A stretch of 64,000 bases of DNA from Natronospira bacteriovora (GTDB lineage: Bacteria; Pseudomonadota; Gammaproteobacteria; Natronospirales; Natronospiraceae): the NCBI RefSeq assembly GCF_030848495.1, contig NZ_JAVDDT010000007.1:147030-211029 (forward strand). The letters run 5' to 3'. This document shows, piece after piece, positions 1 to 11,421 of this stretch. Positions within the stretch are counted from its first letter, which is position 1. The number at the start of each line of letters is the position of its first letter. The notes beneath the pieces were generated by a model that was not told where the DNA came from, made no database searches, and was given only the letters and a program-made list of their open reading frames with translations. The translations under genes and the position numbers were made by a program.

Positions 1-825
1 CAGCGCCCCACCCTCCTCATCACCGGCTGTTCCAGTGGCATCGGTGAAGCGGCCGCCCATCTCTTCCGGGATCGCGGCTGGCGTGTCTTCGCCACCGCCC
101 GCCGTACCCTGGATGTGCACCGCCTGGAACGGGCCGGTCTGGAGGCCCTGCAGCTGGATCTGAATGACTCCCTGTCCATCACCGTGGCCGTCGATCAGAT
201 CATGGAGGCCACCGACGGACGTATCGACGCCCTGATCAACAACGCCGCTTTCGCCCTGCCCGGTGCGGTGGAGGATCTTTCCCGGGCCGCCATGCGCAGC
301 CAGTTCGAGGCCAATGTCTTTGGCACCATTGAGCTCACTAATCGGGTGTTGCCGCTCATGCGCCAGCGGGGCAAGGGCCGCATCGTCATGATCAGTTCCA
401 TTCTGGGTCTGGTGTCCATGCCCTGGCGTGGGGCCTACAACGCCTCCAAGTTTGCTCTGGAGGGTTTCACCGATGCTTTGCGCATGGAGCTCAAGGGTTC
501 GGGCATCGATGTGGTCACCATCAATCCCGGCCCGGTGGAATCCAGTTTCCGCAAGAGTGCCCTGGCCAATGCCCGGCGCTACATCGACCTCAAGGGTTCG
601 GTTCATGCCGAACACTATGAGCGTCTCGAGCGGCTCAACAGTGACCCGGAAGGCCGAATGCCCGGCTCCGTGAGTCCCGCGGCCGTGATGCGCCGTCTGG
701 TCAAGGCCCTGGAGTCCCGCCGCCCCCGCGCCCGCTATTACGTTACCCTGCCGGCCTATGTGCTGAGCTTCCTGCGCCGGATTCTTCCGACGCGGTGGCT
801 GGATGGGGTTTTGCGGCGGCATTGA
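1..825 (+). CDS. SDR-family oxidoreductase, 5'-truncated
   Basis: The frame is open from the first base, so the start lies outside the window. A short-chain dehydrogenase is readable in order: the cofactor motif TGCSSGIG within the first 16 codons, NNAAF, a serine in MISSILG, and the catalytic YNASK. The family performs NAD(P)-dependent oxidation or reduction of alcohols and ketones in the cytoplasm. The substrate cannot be read from the sequence. An internal GTG at 115 could be mistaken for the start, but the Rossmann motif lies upstream of it. Confidence 0.9.
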   Translation, partial: QRPTLLITGCSSGIGEAAAHLFRDRGWRVFATARRTLDVHRLERAGLEALQLDLNDSLSITVAVDQIMEATDGRIDALINNAAFALPGAVEDLSRAAMRSQFEANVFGTIELTNRVLPLMRQRGKGRIVMISSILGLVSMPWRGAYNASKFALEGFTDALRMELKGSGIDVVTINPGPVESSFRKSALANARRYIDLKGSVHAEHYERLERLNSDPEGRMPGSVSPAAVMRRLVKALESRRPRARYYVTLPAYVLSFLRRILPTRWLDGVLRRH

Positions 826-850
826 GTCGGGGTGGGTAGCGGTTCTCCAA

Positions 851-1006
<156 letters not shown>

Positions 1007-1054
1007 ACCCAAGCGCCATCCCAACCGCGGCTCCCGTGCCGGAGGCGGGCTGCA

Positions 1055-1498
1055 ATGACACAGCACAAACGCCCGGAATCCGTTCTCGTTCTCGTTTACA
1101 CCCCCGACGCGGAAATCCTCATCCTCGAACGCCGTCAGCCGGCCGGATTCTTCCAGTCGGTGACTGGCAGTCTGAACTGGGGCGAGAGCCATGCCGAGGC
1201 AGCATGGCGCGAGCTGCGCGAGGAAACCGGTCTCGATCCCCGACAGCCGCCCCGGCCCTGTGGCCTGGAAGCCCGCTTCGAGATTCATCCCGACTGGCGC
1301 CATCGCTTTCCACCCGGTACTGAAACGAATCACGAAACCGTCTTCTGCTGGCAGGCCCCGTCGCCCGTTCCCGTACAAATCAACCCGGATGAACACGTGA
1401 GCTGGCAGTGGCTGCCCTTCGACCGGGCGGTGGCAAGGGTGAGTTCCTGGAGTAATCGGCGGGGGTTGCTGCAGGTGATTCCGATGGTCTTGGGATAG
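1055..1498 (+). CDS. nudB: Dihydroneopterin triphosphate diphosphatase (Nudix)
   Basis: A 147-residue Nudix hydrolase. The Nudix box is complete (G-x5-E-x7-REL-x-EE-x-GL), starting at GSLNWGE about residue 38. The size and the N-terminal ESVLVLVYTPDAEILILER match NudB, which removes pyrophosphate from dihydroneopterin triphosphate in folate synthesis. ATG 1055 was chosen because GGAGG lies nine bases upstream. The longer upstream frame is only translated repeat. It stands alone between two copies of the GTTGTC element. Confidence 0.85.
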   Translation: MTQHKRPESVLVLVYTPDAEILILERRQPAGFFQSVTGSLNWGESHAEAAWRELREETGLDPRQPPRPCGLEARFEIHPDWRHRFPPGTETNHETVFCWQAPSPVPVQINPDEHVSWQWLPFDRAVARVSSWSNRRGLLQVIPMVLG

Positions 1499-1544
1499 CA
1501 AGTAGCGAGAAGCGAGCAGCAAGGCTCGGCAGTGCCGGTTTTTA

Positions 1545-1697
1545 TCGTTGTCGTTGTCGTTGTCGTAATCGGTTTTCCAAGCTGCGAGTGACGAGCAGCG
1601 AGCTACGGGAAAAACACCTGGAACCGCCACGGCCAGGTTTTTTTAGGGGTTTGCTCCTTGCTCCTTGGAAAATTCCGACAACGACAACGACAACGAC
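1545..1697. repeat. Palindromic element with GTTGTC microsatellite ends, copy B
   Basis: Second copy of the element at 851-1006, with the same core and the same inverted microsatellite ends. It differs by a few substitutions and a duplicated TTGCTCC block near 1650. It separates nudB from the next hydrolase. Confidence 0.8.
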
Positions 1698-1774
1698 GAA
1701 AAAACAGTCACTGGAACCCGCCCGCCTCGGCGGTACAATCAACGACAACCACACCACCAACGGAGAACCGGCGA

Positions 1775-2428
1775 ATGCCGAAGCAGCAGGGAACCCAGCC
1801 GGCCGAGACGGTGGTGTTCATCCACGGTCTGTGGATGACGGGAATGGAGCTGTTCTATCTTCGGCGCCAGGTGCGTGAAGCGGGTTATGCCACCGAGCAA
1901 TTCTCCTACCGTACCCTGTCGGGCACCCTGGACGAGAATGCCGAAAGCCTGCATGACTTTCTCCAGACCGTGGACGGAACCCGAATTCACCTGGTGGCGC
2001 ACAGCCTTGGTGGATTGTTGACTCTGCGTCTGTTCGAGCGTTACGGATCCGTGATCAGTGGCCGCATTGTGTTTCTTGGTTCACCAGTGCGTGGCAGTCA
2101 GGCGGCCCGCGCCACGGCCGCGAATCGGTTTGGCGAGGTGATTCTCGGTCGCAGTGGGCAGGAGGGGCTGCTGGAAGAGCGTGAACCGGTCTGGTCCTGG
2201 CCCAACGGGCTCGGTGTGCTCGCGGGCACCCGAGGCATCGGTGTGGGTGTGGCCCTGAGCGAGCTGCCCGAACCCAATGATGGCACCGTGGCTGTGGAGG
2301 AAACTGAACTGGTGGGGGCCAGCGATTACATCCTCCTGGATGTCAGCCACACCAGCATGCTGATGTCCCGCCAGGTGGCCGATCAGATTGTCGCCTTTCT
2401 GCGGGATGGTTGCTTCGATCACGGTTGA
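1775..2428 (+). CDS. Alpha/beta-fold hydrolase, lipase/esterase-like
   Basis: 217 residues with an N-terminal FIHGLWM (oxyanion HG), the nucleophile elbow AHSLGG, an acidic residue in EPNDGT and a late histidine in DVSHTSML, consistent with a Ser-Asp-His triad. No signal peptide is visible, so it is probably cytoplasmic. ATG 1775 follows GGAG; the upstream open frame is repeat sequence. The family includes lipases and esterases and the substrate is unknown. Confidence 0.8.
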   Translation: MPKQQGTQPAETVVFIHGLWMTGMELFYLRRQVREAGYATEQFSYRTLSGTLDENAESLHDFLQTVDGTRIHLVAHSLGGLLTLRLFERYGSVISGRIVFLGSPVRGSQAARATAANRFGEVILGRSGQEGLLEEREPVWSWPNGLGVLAGTRGIGVGVALSELPEPNDGTVAVEETELVGASDYILLDVSHTSMLMSRQVADQIVAFLRDGCFDHG

Positions 2429-2454
2429 TTGTCCCGGTGCCGATCTTGGCGACT

Positions 2455-2602
2455 GTGGGAGAGGCTTCAGCCTCGATGCTTTTTTGTGACCCGGCAAGCC
2501 GTAACAGGTACCGGGTTTTGAACAAGATCAGATCTTGAATATGTAGGACCTGTTACGGCCTCTGGGCACACAAGAATGCATCGCGGATAAATCCGCTCCC
2601 AC
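2455..2602. repeat. Nested palindromic intergenic repeat
   Basis: The outer arms GTGGGAG and CTCCCAC enclose an inner long palindrome at 2498-2559 (GCCGTAACAGGTACC paired with GGACCTGTTACGGC). It fills the space between the two convergent genes and could act as a bidirectional terminator or a REP element. Confidence 0.6.
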
Positions 2603-2628
2603 GGTGCCTGTAGCGAGGTAGGCGAGGT

Positions 2629-5220
2629 CTATTGGTCCTTGTCCAGCAGGCCCTTCAGGCGATACAGCCGTTCCAGGGCCTCCCGCGGGCTGAGGTCATC
2701 GGGGTTCAGGCCCTGCAGTTCTTCCCGCAGGCGATCCGGCTTGTCCGATCCCTCCACGGGTTTCACGGGCCGGGGAGGTGGTGCCTGGAACAGGCCCAGT
2801 TGGGGCTGCTCGCTGCGCTGTCCCTGTTCCAGTTCAGTGAGATGCCCCCGGGCGGCCTTGATCACGGACTTCGGTACCCCGGCCAGGGCGGCGACCTGCA
2901 GGCCGTAGCTCTGGTTGGCCGGCCCTTCGCGGACCTGGTGCAGGAAGACCAGCTTCTCGCCGTGCTCGGTGGCGTCCAGGTGCACGTTGACGCAGGCCGG
3001 CAGCTGCTCGGGCAGCTCGGTCAGCTCGAAGTAATGGGTGGCGAAGAGAGTGTAGGCGCCAATCTCTCGGGCGATGTGCTCGGCGCAGGCCCGGGCCAGG
3101 GATACGCCGTCATAGGTGCTGGTGCCGCGGCCGATTTCATCCATCAGCACCAGGCTCTGGTCGGTGGCGTTATTGAGGATGTTGGCGGTTTCGCTCATCT
3201 CCACCATGAAGGTGGACTGGCCGCCGGCGAGATCGTCCGAGGCGCCGATGCGGGTAAAGATGCGGTCGATGGGACCGAGCACGGCGGCGTCCGCCGGTAC
3301 GAAGCTGCCCACGTGGGCGAGGATGGCAATCAGCGCCACCTGACGCATATAGGTGGATTTGCCGCCCATGTTGGGGCCGGTAATGATCAGCAGGCGGCGT
3401 TGTTCATCCATGTTCAGATCGTTGGGCACGAAGGCATCGTCAATCACGCCCTCCACCACGGGGTGACGGCCGCCCTGCACACGAAGGCAGGGTTCGTCCG
3501 TCAGCTCCGGCATGACCAGGTTCAGGCTTTCCGCCCGCTCGGCCAGGCAGCTCATGACATCCAGTTCGGCCAGGGCTTCGGCCGTGGTCTGCATCATCGG
3601 CAGATGCTCGCCGAGCTTGTCCAGCAGTTGTTCGTACAAGGCCTTTTCCCGGGCCAGCGCGCGTTCGCGGGCGCTCAGTACCTTGTTCTCGAACCCTTTC
3701 AGTTCCGGCGTGATGTAGCGCTCGGCGGCCTTGAGGGTCTGGCGGCGCTGGTACTCGGTGGGCACTTCCCTTGCCTGGGCCTTGCTGATCTCGATGAAGT
3801 AGCCATGCACCCGGTTGTAGCCCACCTTCAGGGTGCTGATACCGGTGCGCTCGCGCTCGCGCTTTTCCAGATCCGTGAGAAAGCCATCGGCATTGCTGGA
3901 CAGGCGACGCAGTTCATCCAGTGCTTCGTCGTAGGCTTCGGCGATCACGCCTCCGTCCCGGATCACGGCGGGCGGGCTGTCGATCACCGCCGCCTGCAGC
4001 AGGCTTACCACCGGTGAGGGGTCTCCCAGACCCTCGGCCAGGCGGGCCAGCAGCGGGGAGTCCAGGCGGGCAATGTGATCCCGCAGGGCGGGCACCTGGG
4101 CCAGGCTGTCGCGCAGGCGGGAGAGATCCCGTGGCCGGGCGGAGCGCAGGGCCACCCGGGCCAGGATGCGTTCCACGTCCCCGATGCCGCGCAGAGCCTC
4201 GGCCAGGCCGGGGTGACTGTGTGTCGTCAGCAGGGTATCGATGCACTGGTAACGGCCACGCAGGGTGTCCCGGTCACGCAGGGGACGGTTCAGCCAGCGC
4301 CGCAGAAGACGGCTGCCCATGGGCGTGGCACTGCGGTCGAAGACGCCGGCCAGGGTGTGCTGGTCGCGTCCGCCCAGATTGCGGTCGATCTCCAGATTGC
4401 GACGGGTGGCCGCGTCCATGACCACGGCTTCCTCGCGCCGCTCCACCCGCAGCTGGCGGATATGGGGCAGGGCGGTCCGCTGGGTTTCCCGCACATAGCC
4501 CATGAGCGCGCCGGCGGCGGCAATGGCCAGTGGCCGATCCTCGCAATCGAAGCCGGACAAATCCCGCACCTGGAACTGCTCGCACAGCAACTGGCGCCCG
4601 TGCCCCGGGTCGAAATGCCAGCTTGGTCGCGCGCGGCGACCCGCGCGTTCCCGGGCCGGGGCGGGCAAGGCCTCGTCTTCGTCATGCAGAAGTTCGGCGG
4701 GATTGAGGCGTTCCAGTTCCGCCACCAGGGCTTCATGTCCGTCGATCTCGAGCAGGATGAAGCGGCCACTGGTCAGGTCCAGGGTGGCCAGGCCCCAGTG
4801 GCCGTCCCGATGGTGGATGGCGGTGAGCAGGTTGTCCCGGCGCTCTTCCAGCAGCGCCTCATCGGTGACGGTGCCCGGCGTGATGATGCGCACCACCTTG
4901 CGCTCCACCGGACCCTTGCTGGTGGCCGGATCCCCCACCTGCTCGCAGATGGCCACGGATTCGCCCAGGCGGACCAGGCGGGCGAGATAGCTCTCCGCGG
5001 AATGATAGGGCACGCCGGCCATGGGAATGGGCTTGCCGGCGGACTCGCCCCGTTTGGTCAGGGTGATGTCGAGCAGTTCGGCGGCGCGTTGGGCGTCTTC
5101 GAAGAACAATTCGTAGAAATCGCCCATGCGGTAGAAGAGCAGAATGTCCGGATGCTCCGCCTTGACCCGCAGATACTGGCGCATCATCGGGGTATGTCCG
5201 GCGAAACGATCGTCGCTCAT
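2629..5220 (-). CDS. mutS: DNA mismatch repair protein MutS
   Basis: 863 residues, close to the usual length. The mismatch-recognition domain begins with HTPMMRQYL and [11 protein letters not shown], which carries the Phe-x-Glu mismatch-wedge motif. The C-terminal ATPase has the Walker A motif GPNMGGKST, the Walker B region [13 protein letters not shown] and the FATHYFELT histidine. ATG 5220 was chosen over the longer frame because AGGAA precedes it and the protein then starts just before the conserved N-terminus. It is divergent from pncC. Confidence 0.97.
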   Translation of the reverse strand: MSDDRFAGHTPMMRQYLRVKAEHPDILLFYRMGDFYELFFEDAQRAAELLDITLTKRGESAGKPIPMAGVPYHSAESYLARLVRLGESVAICEQVGDPATSKGPVERKVVRIITPGTVTDEALLEERRDNLLTAIHHRDGHWGLATLDLTSGRFILLEIDGHEALVAELERLNPAELLHDEDEALPAPARERAGRRARPSWHFDPGHGRQLLCEQFQVRDLSGFDCEDRPLAIAAAGALMGYVRETQRTALPHIRQLRVERREEAVVMDAATRRNLEIDRNLGGRDQHTLAGVFDRSATPMGSRLLRRWLNRPLRDRDTLRGRYQCIDTLLTTHSHPGLAEALRGIGDVERILARVALRSARPRDLSRLRDSLAQVPALRDHIARLDSPLLARLAEGLGDPSPVVSLLQAAVIDSPPAVIRDGGVIAEAYDEALDELRRLSSNADGFLTDLEKRERERTGISTLKVGYNRVHGYFIEISKAQAREVPTEYQRRQTLKAAERYITPELKGFENKVLSARERALAREKALYEQLLDKLGEHLPMMQTTAEALAELDVMSCLAERAESLNLVMPELTDEPCLRVQGGRHPVVEGVIDDAFVPNDLNMDEQRRLLIITGPNMGGKSTYMRQVALIAILAHVGSFVPADAAVLGPIDRIFTRIGASDDLAGGQSTFMVEMSETANILNNATDQSLVLMDEIGRGTSTYDGVSLARACAEHIAREIGAYTLFATHYFELTELPEQLPACVNVHLDATEHGEKLVFLHQVREGPANQSYGLQVAALAGVPKSVIKAARGHLTELEQGQRSEQPQLGLFQAPPPRPVKPVEGSDKPDRLREELQGLNPDDLSPREALERLYRLKGLLDKDQ

Positions 5221-5333
5221 GCTCGGTTCCTGTGGTCCGCATTCATTGAAGATCAAGGCGGGCATCGTATTGAGCCGATGCCCGGCTGGCAAGTCGCTCA
5301 CCCTGTGCGTGCAAATCCGTTAGTATCCCACGC

Positions 5334-5849
5334 ATGACCACGATCAAGCCGCCCACCGATGAACAGCTGTTTGCCCAGGCGCAGCACCTGGGCACGGCTC
5401 TGCTGGCGAGGCAGGCCAGTGTGACTGTGGCAGAATCATGCACCGGCGGCTGGCTGGGCAAATGCCTGACCGACGTGGCCGGCAGTTCCGAGTGGTTCCA
5501 GCGTGGCTGGATCACCTATTCCAATGCCGCCAAGGCCGAGGAGCTGGGTGTGGACACGGCCATGCTCGAGACCCACGGCGCCGTTTCGGAAGAAGTGGTC
5601 TCGGCCATGGCCATCGGTGCTCGCCTGCGTGCCGGAGCCGATATTGCCCTGGCAGTGAGTGGTGTGGCCGGGCCGGGCGGAGGCAGCCGCGACAAGCCGG
5701 TGGGGCTGGTCTGTTTCGCCCTGGCCGACGGCGCCGGTACGCTGCGCCGGGAATCGCGACAGTTTTCGGGCGACCGCGAAGCGGTGCGCCGGGCCAGCGT
5801 GGCCCATGCCCTGGGCATGGCGCTGGAATGGCTGGGGGGCCTTGAGTGA
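5334..5849 (+). CDS. pncC: Nicotinamide-nucleotide amidohydrolase (CinA C-terminal family)
   Basis: 171 residues forming a stand-alone CinA C-terminal domain. The motifs VAESCTGG near residue 31 and SGVAGPGGG near residue 106 are characteristic. The enzyme deamidates NMN to NaMN in pyridine nucleotide recycling. In gammaproteobacteria it often precedes recA, as here. The leader is short and has no obvious Shine-Dalgarno sequence. Confidence 0.92.
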   Translation: MTTIKPPTDEQLFAQAQHLGTALLARQASVTVAESCTGGWLGKCLTDVAGSSEWFQRGWITYSNAAKAEELGVDTAMLETHGAVSEEVVSAMAIGARLRAGADIALAVSGVAGPGGGSRDKPVGLVCFALADGAGTLRRESRQFSGDREAVRRASVAHALGMALEWLGGLE

Positions 5850-5898
5850 CGCTGGAATCTCCGTGCGGAGGTTCCCAACCAGAACGGGAGTTTTACCA

Positions 5899-6429
5899 GT
5901 GAGTAGTACCCATCGACTCTTCTTCGCCCTCTGGCCGGATGAAGCCCTTCGCAGCGAACTCGATGAGCGGGCGCGCTCCGTCCAGGCCGTGGCCGAGGAT
6001 GGCAAGGCGGTACCCCGCGACAACCTGCACATCACTCTGCGCTTCCTGGGCTCGCTGTCCGATGAGCAGGCCGGCCGGGCCGAGGCGGCCGCCGCACGGG
6101 TACGCAATCGTGACGTGGAGCTGGTGCTGGATCGTGCCGGCTTCTGGCCTCAACCACGGGTGCTGTGGCTGGGATGCAGCGACACACCGGATCCCCTGCT
6201 GGGCGTCGTGGCCGACCTCAATACCGAGCTGGGCGGTGAAGGCTTCGACCTGCGCAGTCGCCCCTACAAGCCCCATGTGACCGTGGCCCGCGGTGTCACG
6301 GTGGCCGAAGCCCCGCCGGTCATTGAACCGCTCACCTGGCGCGCCGAACGTTTCTGTCTGGTGCGTTCCCACACTGATGGCCCGATCTCGGAGTACGAGA
6401 TTGTTGGCGAATGGTCGCTGATCGACTAG
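5899..6429 (+). CDS. thpR: RNA 2',3'-cyclic phosphodiesterase (2H family)
   Basis: 176 residues with two HxT motifs (HITLRF near residue 42 and HVTVAR near residue 124), the hallmark of 2H phosphoesterases. The family opens 2',3'-cyclic phosphates on RNA. GTG 5899 was chosen because GGGAG lies about eight bases upstream and the protein then begins SSTHRLFFALWP, the usual family N-terminus. It follows pncC closely and may be co-transcribed with it. Confidence 0.88.
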   Translation: MSSTHRLFFALWPDEALRSELDERARSVQAVAEDGKAVPRDNLHITLRFLGSLSDEQAGRAEAAAARVRNRDVELVLDRAGFWPQPRVLWLGCSDTPDPLLGVVADLNTELGGEGFDLRSRPYKPHVTVARGVTVAEAPPVIEPLTWRAERFCLVRSHTDGPISEYEIVGEWSLID

Positions 6430-6433
6430 ACTA

Positions 6434-6449
6434 CTGTACAAACGTACAG
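6434..6449. promoter_or_regulatory. LexA (SOS) box upstream of recA
   Basis: CTGTACAAACGTACAG matches the gammaproteobacterial LexA consensus CTGT-N8-ACAG and is nearly a perfect palindrome. It lies about 190 bases before recA, so the recA leader is long. The same architecture recurs at the integron integrase. Confidence 0.88.
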
Positions 6450-6641
6450 GCGCGTTGTTCCGGGTGGCCCGGAAAGGCCTGCGGTTTGTTTCCGACATCA
6501 TCTGTCGCTCCAGGCTGACAGCATGAGTCGACCAGCGGCCCCGATCGGGCCTTTCAGCCCGGCCGATCCGGGTGGGATAATGCAGCGCAAATTCACCGTG
6601 ACGGGCACCGCCCGCATCCGCGCAACCTCATGGGGGTTTTG

Positions 6642-7691
6642 ATGGACGAGAACAGAAAGAAGGCACTGGCCGCGGCCCTTGGGCAGATCGAGAAGCAGTT
6701 CGGCAAGGGCTCCGTGATGCGCATGGGCGATGGCGCGGAATTCCGTGACGTCTCCGCCATTTCCACCGGCTCCCTGGGCCTCGACGTCGCTCTCGGCGTG
6801 GGTGGTCTGCCCAAGGGCCGCGTCGCCGAAATCTACGGGCCGGAATCCTCGGGCAAGACCACGCTTACCCTGCACGTGATTGCCGAATGCCAGAAGCAGG
6901 GCGGCACCGCGGCCTTCGTGGACGCCGAGCACGCCCTCGATCCGGAATACGCCGAGAAGCTGGGCGTGAACCTGGATGATCTGCTGGTTTCCCAGCCCGA
7001 TACCGGCGAGCAGGCGCTGGAGATTGCCGACATGCTGGTGCGCTCCGGGGCCGTGGATGTGGTGATTGTCGACTCCGTGGCCGCGCTCACCCCCAAGGCC
7101 GAGATCGAAGGCGAGATGGGTGATTCCCACGTGGGCCTGCAGGCGCGCCTGATGTCCCAGGCCCTGCGCAAACTCACCGCCAACATCAAGCGTTCCGGCA
7201 CCCTGGTGGTCTTCATCAACCAGATTCGCATGAAGATCGGTGTCATGTTCGGCAGCCCCGAGACCACCACCGGCGGTAATGCCCTGAAGTTCTACTCCTC
7301 GGTGCGCCTCGACATCCGCCGCATTGGTTCGATCAAGAAGGGCGATGAAGTGCTGGGCAATGACACCCGCGTGAAAGTGGTCAAGAACAAGGTGGCGCCA
7401 CCCTTCCGCCAGACGGAGTTCGAAATTCTCTACGGCCAGGGCATTTCCCGCGAAGGCGAGATCATCGACCTGGGTGTGGCCAATGGCCTGGTGGACAAGG
7501 CGGGTTCCTGGTACAGCTACAAGGGCGATCGCATCGGCCAGGGCAAGGACAACGCCCGCCAGTTCCTCAAGGACAATCCCGAGACGGCCCAGGAAATCGA
7601 GGCGGCCCTGCGCGAGATGCTGTTGCCGAAGAAGAAGGCCAGAAACGAGGAAGAGGCGCCAGCGGCGGATCAGGAACAGGCCGAGGCCTGA
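6642..7691 (+). CDS. recA: Recombinase RecA
   Basis: 349 residues. It begins [20 protein letters not shown] and carries Walker [23 protein letters not shown] and the L2-region [11 protein letters not shown]. It forms the strand-exchange filament and triggers LexA autocleavage. ATG 6642 was preferred over the ATG twelve bases upstream because a G-rich Shine-Dalgarno (GGGGG) then sits at normal spacing. It is followed by recX. Confidence 0.98.
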   Translation: MDENRKKALAAALGQIEKQFGKGSVMRMGDGAEFRDVSAISTGSLGLDVALGVGGLPKGRVAEIYGPESSGKTTLTLHVIAECQKQGGTAAFVDAEHALDPEYAEKLGVNLDDLLVSQPDTGEQALEIADMLVRSGAVDVVIVDSVAALTPKAEIEGEMGDSHVGLQARLMSQALRKLTANIKRSGTLVVFINQIRMKIGVMFGSPETTTGGNALKFYSSVRLDIRRIGSIKKGDEVLGNDTRVKVVKNKVAPPFRQTEFEILYGQGISREGEIIDLGVANGLVDKAGSWYSYKGDRIGQGKDNARQFLKDNPETAQEIEAALREMLLPKKKARNEEEAPAADQEQAEA

Positions 7692-7722
7692 TTCCGCCCT
7701 TCGTCTTTGAGCAGGGCCGGGG

Positions 7723-8211
7723 TTGTCGTTGCAGACGGATCAGCCTGAAGACAGCGTCAGCAAGGCCACGGCCTACGCCGTGCGCCTGCTGTCGCGTCGT
7801 GAGTACGCCCGTGCGGAACTGGCCCAGCGCCTGTCCCGCAAGGGTTATGGTCGTGATACCACTGAAACCGCACTCGCCCGGCTGGAAGAGCTGGGCTATC
7901 TCTGCGAAGAACGCTTTGTCGAACACTTTGTTCGCAGCCGGGTTGATCGCGGTTCCGGCCCCATGAAGATCCGTGCCGAGCTTCAGCAGCGCGGCGTCGA
8001 CGGATCGCTCATCGACCACGGGCTGCGGGAGGCCGGCTGCGATTTCAGCCATCTCGCCGCCGACGTCCGCCGCCGCAAGTTCGGCGACGAGCGCCCCGCC
8101 ACCCTCGAGGAAAAGGCCCGCCAGGCCCGCTTCCTCGCCCAGCGTGGCTTCGCCGCCGACCACGTGCGCACGGCACTGGACGTGGACCCGGCGGAACTGG
8201 GTCTGGAATAA
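7723..8211 (+). CDS. recX: Regulatory protein RecX
   Basis: 162 residues, helical and rich in Arg and Glu, with repeated three-helix units such as LLSRREYARAELAQRL and LEELGYLCEERFVEHFV. RecX inhibits RecA filaments. It lies 31 bases after recA, the usual arrangement. The start is a TTG at 7723; another TTG at 7729 is equally possible because the upstream G-rich stretch serves both. Confidence 0.9.
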   Translation: MSLQTDQPEDSVSKATAYAVRLLSRREYARAELAQRLSRKGYGRDTTETALARLEELGYLCEERFVEHFVRSRVDRGSGPMKIRAELQQRGVDGSLIDHGLREAGCDFSHLAADVRRRKFGDERPATLEEKARQARFLAQRGFAADHVRTALDVDPAELGLE

Positions 8212-8219
8212 CAAACCCG

Positions 8220-8468
8220 GGAACCACCGAAGTACGCCGAAGAAAAGCAAAGGCGGAAAAAACTTTTTCTTGCGGGATCGGTGTCAAGCCCTGTGGGAGC
8301 GGCGTCCGCCGCGATCAAGGCTTCGGTGAGCCTCCTGTCGTAGTGTGGCCGCTCCCACAGCGACCGATGTCCGGGCCGACTTGACCTGAGATATTCCGGG
8401 GGGCTTTGCCTTTCAGCGGGTGAATCTTTCGGTTTTCTTCGGTGTGCTTCGGCGTCTTCGGTGGTTCC
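8220..8468. repeat. Palindromic element with GGAACCACCGAAG ends and an inner REP
   Basis: The outer inverted arms are at 8220-8242 and 8447-8468 (GGAACCACCGAAG and CTTCGGTGGTTCC cores). An inner stem pairs CTGTGGGAGCGG at 8291 with CCGCTCCCACAG at 8349. It fills the recX-alaS gap. A second copy with the same outer arms but a different inner REP is at 14165-14408. Confidence 0.8.
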
Positions 8469-8553
8469 AGGCCCTTCCCCCTGTCGCAAGCCACCCCCAC
8501 CTCAAGGCATAATGGTCGTTTCGCCGATTGACCCTGAACGACGCCGAGAGACC

Positions 8554-11193
8554 ATGTCCCAGCCCATGAGCGACAACACCAAGACCCTGAGTACTGCCGA
8601 ACTGCGCCAGCGTTTTCTGGACTATTTCCGGGAGCGTGGTCACACCATCGTGCCGTCCAGCCCGCTGGTGCCGCAGAACGATCCCACGCTGCTGTTCACC
8701 AATGCCGGCATGGTGCAGTTCAAGGACGTCTTTCTCGGGCGTGAGAAGCCGGGTTATACCCGGGCCACCACCTCCCAGCGCTGCGTGCGTGCCGGCGGCA
8801 AGCACAATGACCTGGAGAACGTCGGCTATACCGCCCGCCATCACACCTTCTTCGAAATGCTGGGCAACTTCAGTTTCGGCGATTACTTCAAGCGCGAGGC
8901 CATCCAGTACGCCTGGGAATTCCTGACCCGCGAAGTGGGCCTGCCGGAAGAGCGGCTGTGGGTGACCGTTTACGAGGAAGACGACGAGGCCGCCGACATC
9001 TGGCTCAAGGAAGTGGGTGTCAGTGCCGAGCGTTTTTCACGCATCGGGGCGGCCGACAATTTCTGGTCCATGGGGGATACCGGCCCCTGTGGCCCCTGTT
9101 CCGAGATCTTCTATGATCACGGCCCCGAGGTTCCCGGTGGCCCCCCCGGCACCCCCGAGGAAGATGGCGACCGCTATGTGGAGATCTGGAATCTGGTGTT
9201 CATGCAGTATGACCGGGACGCCAGCGGCGAAATGACGCCCCTGCCGGCACCCTGCGTCGACACCGGCATGGGCCTGGAGCGCATTGCGGCGGTGCTGCAG
9301 GGCGTACACAGCAACTACGACACCGACCTGTTCCAGCGCCTGATTCACTCCGCGGCCGAGGCCGTGGGAGGCGACCAGGATCTGAGCCATCCCTCGCTCA
9401 AGGTCATCGCCGATCACATCCGTGCCTGCAGCTTCCTGATCGTGGACGGCGTGATTCCCTCCAACGAGGGGCGTGGTTACGTGCTGCGCCGCATCATCCG
9501 GCGCGCCGTGCGCCATGGTTTCAAGCTGGGCGCGAGTGGCAGTTTCTTCCACAAGCTGGTGCCCACGCTGGTGGAGGAAATGGGCGAGGCCTTCCCCGAA
9601 CTGCGCCGCCGCCAGGATGACGTCATCAAGGCCCTGCGCCGCGAAGAAGAGCGCTTTGCGGAAACGGTAGAACAGGGCATGAAGCTGCTGGACGAGGCCA
9701 TTGCCGGTCTCGAGGGTGACACCATTCCCGGTGATACCGTCTTCAAGCTCTATGACACCTACGGCTTCCCGGTGGACCTGACCGCTGACATCGCCCGTGA
9801 ACGGGATCTCAAGGTGGATCAGGAAGGCTTCGATGCCGCCATGAATGCCCAGCGCGAACGGGCCCGTGCCGCCAGCAGCTTCAGTGCTGCCCATGGCGCC
9901 GCGCCGGACGTGGATGCCGAGACCGAATTCACCGGCTATGAAAAGACCGGCCACACGGCCACCGTCACCCATATCTTCCGTGATGGCGATCCGGTGGACA
10001 GCCTCGAAGCCGGTGAGAGCGGCATCGTGGTGCTGGATGCCACGCCCTTCTACGCCGAAGGCGGTGGCCAGATGGGTGACAGTGGCGTGATCGAGACCGA
10101 CGGGGGTGAATTCCGTGTCGAGGACACCCAAAAGCAGGGCGCCGCCGCCCATGCCCATATCGGGACCCTGAAAAGTGGCCGGCTCAAGGTGGGCGAGAAA
10201 GTGGAGGCGCGCATCGACGAGCGCCGTCGCGCCGACATCGTGCGCAACCACTCCGCCACCCATCTGCTCAACGCCGCGCTGCGGGAAGTACTCGGCGACC
10301 ATATTGCCCAGAAAGGCTCCCTGGTGGCCCCGGATCGCCTGCGTTTCGACTTTTCCCACGGCGAGGCCCTGACGCCGGAGCAGCTCGAATCGATCGAGAA
10401 CCGGGTCAATGAACAGATCCTGGCCAACGTGGCGGCCGAAGTGCGTCACATGGCCTTTGACGACGCGGTCCGGGCCGGCGCCCTGCACCTGGCCGGGGAG
10501 CATTACAGCAGTGAAGTGCGCACCCTGCGCTTCGGTGACTTCTCCATGGAACTGTGCGGCGGCACCCACGTGGCCCGCACCGGCGACATCGGTGCCTTCC
10601 GCATCACCTACGAGGGCGGCATCGCCGCCGGCGTTCGTCGTATCGAGGCGGTGACTGGATTCGGCGCCATCCAGTGGATGCGTGAGACCGATGCCCGCCT
10701 GGCGAAGATTGCCGGTCTGGTCCGTTCCGATCGCGAGGATACCCCCGAGCGGGTCGCCCAGCTGCTGGACAAGCAGAAGAAACTGGAGAAGGAGATCACC
10801 CAGCTGCGCGGCAAGCTGGCCAGCGGCACCGGCAGTGATCTGACCGGCAAGGCAGTGGAAATCGACGGTATCAAGGTGCTGGCCGAGCGCCTGGACGGTG
10901 CCGACGCCAAGGCCCTGCGGGATGCGGTGGACCAGCTCAAGAACAAGCTGGGTCGTGCCGCCGTGGTGCTGGCCACCGTGGAAGACGGCAAGGTTCGCCT
11001 CGCCGCCGGGGTGACCAAGGACGAAACCAAGCGGATAAAGGCCGGCGACCTGGTCAACGCCGTTGCCAGCCAGGTGGGTGGCAAGGGCGGCGGCCGCCCC
11101 GACATGGCCCAGGCCGGGGGCACCGAGCCCGGCAAGCTGGATGAGGCCCTGGCCTCGGTTGAAGCCTGGGTGCGTGAGCAGATTGGGCAGTAA
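8554..11193 (+). CDS. alaS: Alanyl-tRNA synthetase
   Basis: 879 residues, the usual size. The class II aminoacylation core is readable ([38 protein letters not shown]). The editing domain has the zinc and active-site motif RNHSATHLL and the CGGTHV motif, followed by a coiled coil and a C-terminal [12 protein letters not shown] segment. ATG 8554 was chosen; ATG 8566 is an alternative. alaS followed by csrA is a common order. Confidence 0.97.
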   Translation: MSQPMSDNTKTLSTAELRQRFLDYFRERGHTIVPSSPLVPQNDPTLLFTNAGMVQFKDVFLGREKPGYTRATTSQRCVRAGGKHNDLENVGYTARHHTFFEMLGNFSFGDYFKREAIQYAWEFLTREVGLPEERLWVTVYEEDDEAADIWLKEVGVSAERFSRIGAADNFWSMGDTGPCGPCSEIFYDHGPEVPGGPPGTPEEDGDRYVEIWNLVFMQYDRDASGEMTPLPAPCVDTGMGLERIAAVLQGVHSNYDTDLFQRLIHSAAEAVGGDQDLSHPSLKVIADHIRACSFLIVDGVIPSNEGRGYVLRRIIRRAVRHGFKLGASGSFFHKLVPTLVEEMGEAFPELRRRQDDVIKALRREEERFAETVEQGMKLLDEAIAGLEGDTIPGDTVFKLYDTYGFPVDLTADIARERDLKVDQEGFDAAMNAQRERARAASSFSAAHGAAPDVDAETEFTGYEKTGHTATVTHIFRDGDPVDSLEAGESGIVVLDATPFYAEGGGQMGDSGVIETDGGEFRVEDTQKQGAAAHAHIGTLKSGRLKVGEKVEARIDERRRADIVRNHSATHLLNAALREVLGDHIAQKGSLVAPDRLRFDFSHGEALTPEQLESIENRVNEQILANVAAEVRHMAFDDAVRAGALHLAGEHYSSEVRTLRFGDFSMELCGGTHVARTGDIGAFRITYEGGIAAGVRRIEAVTGFGAIQWMRETDARLAKIAGLVRSDREDTPERVAQLLDKQKKLEKEITQLRGKLASGTGSDLTGKAVEIDGIKVLAERLDGADAKALRDAVDQLKNKLGRAAVVLATVEDGKVRLAAGVTKDETKRIKAGDLVNAVASQVGGKGGGRPDMAQAGGTEPGKLDEALASVEAWVREQIGQ

Positions 11194-11421
11194 ACTGCCT
11201 CGGGAACGGCTGGAAATCTGCACACCGACCGGCAAAAACTGGTAATACGAAGGCGAATCCTGTTTAATCGGGGTCTGCCTCTGGCAATGATCAACAATGA
11301 GACCGGCTGAAGTCGGCAATCTTGAGTGCGCAGGGCCTCCCGAGTATCCGAGCAGAAGAATGGTCGACCGGGACGCCCTATCAGGGTGATTGAGTGTCCA
11401 TTAGGGACGAGGAGTAACACC

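Noticed and set aside
2632..5337. Long plus-strand open frames opposite mutS
   Set aside because: They lie wholly inside mutS on the other strand and have odd composition; high GC makes such shadows common.
9037..11319. 760-residue minus-strand frame opposite alaS
   Set aside because: It is antisense to a fully conserved alaS and has no recognisable domains.
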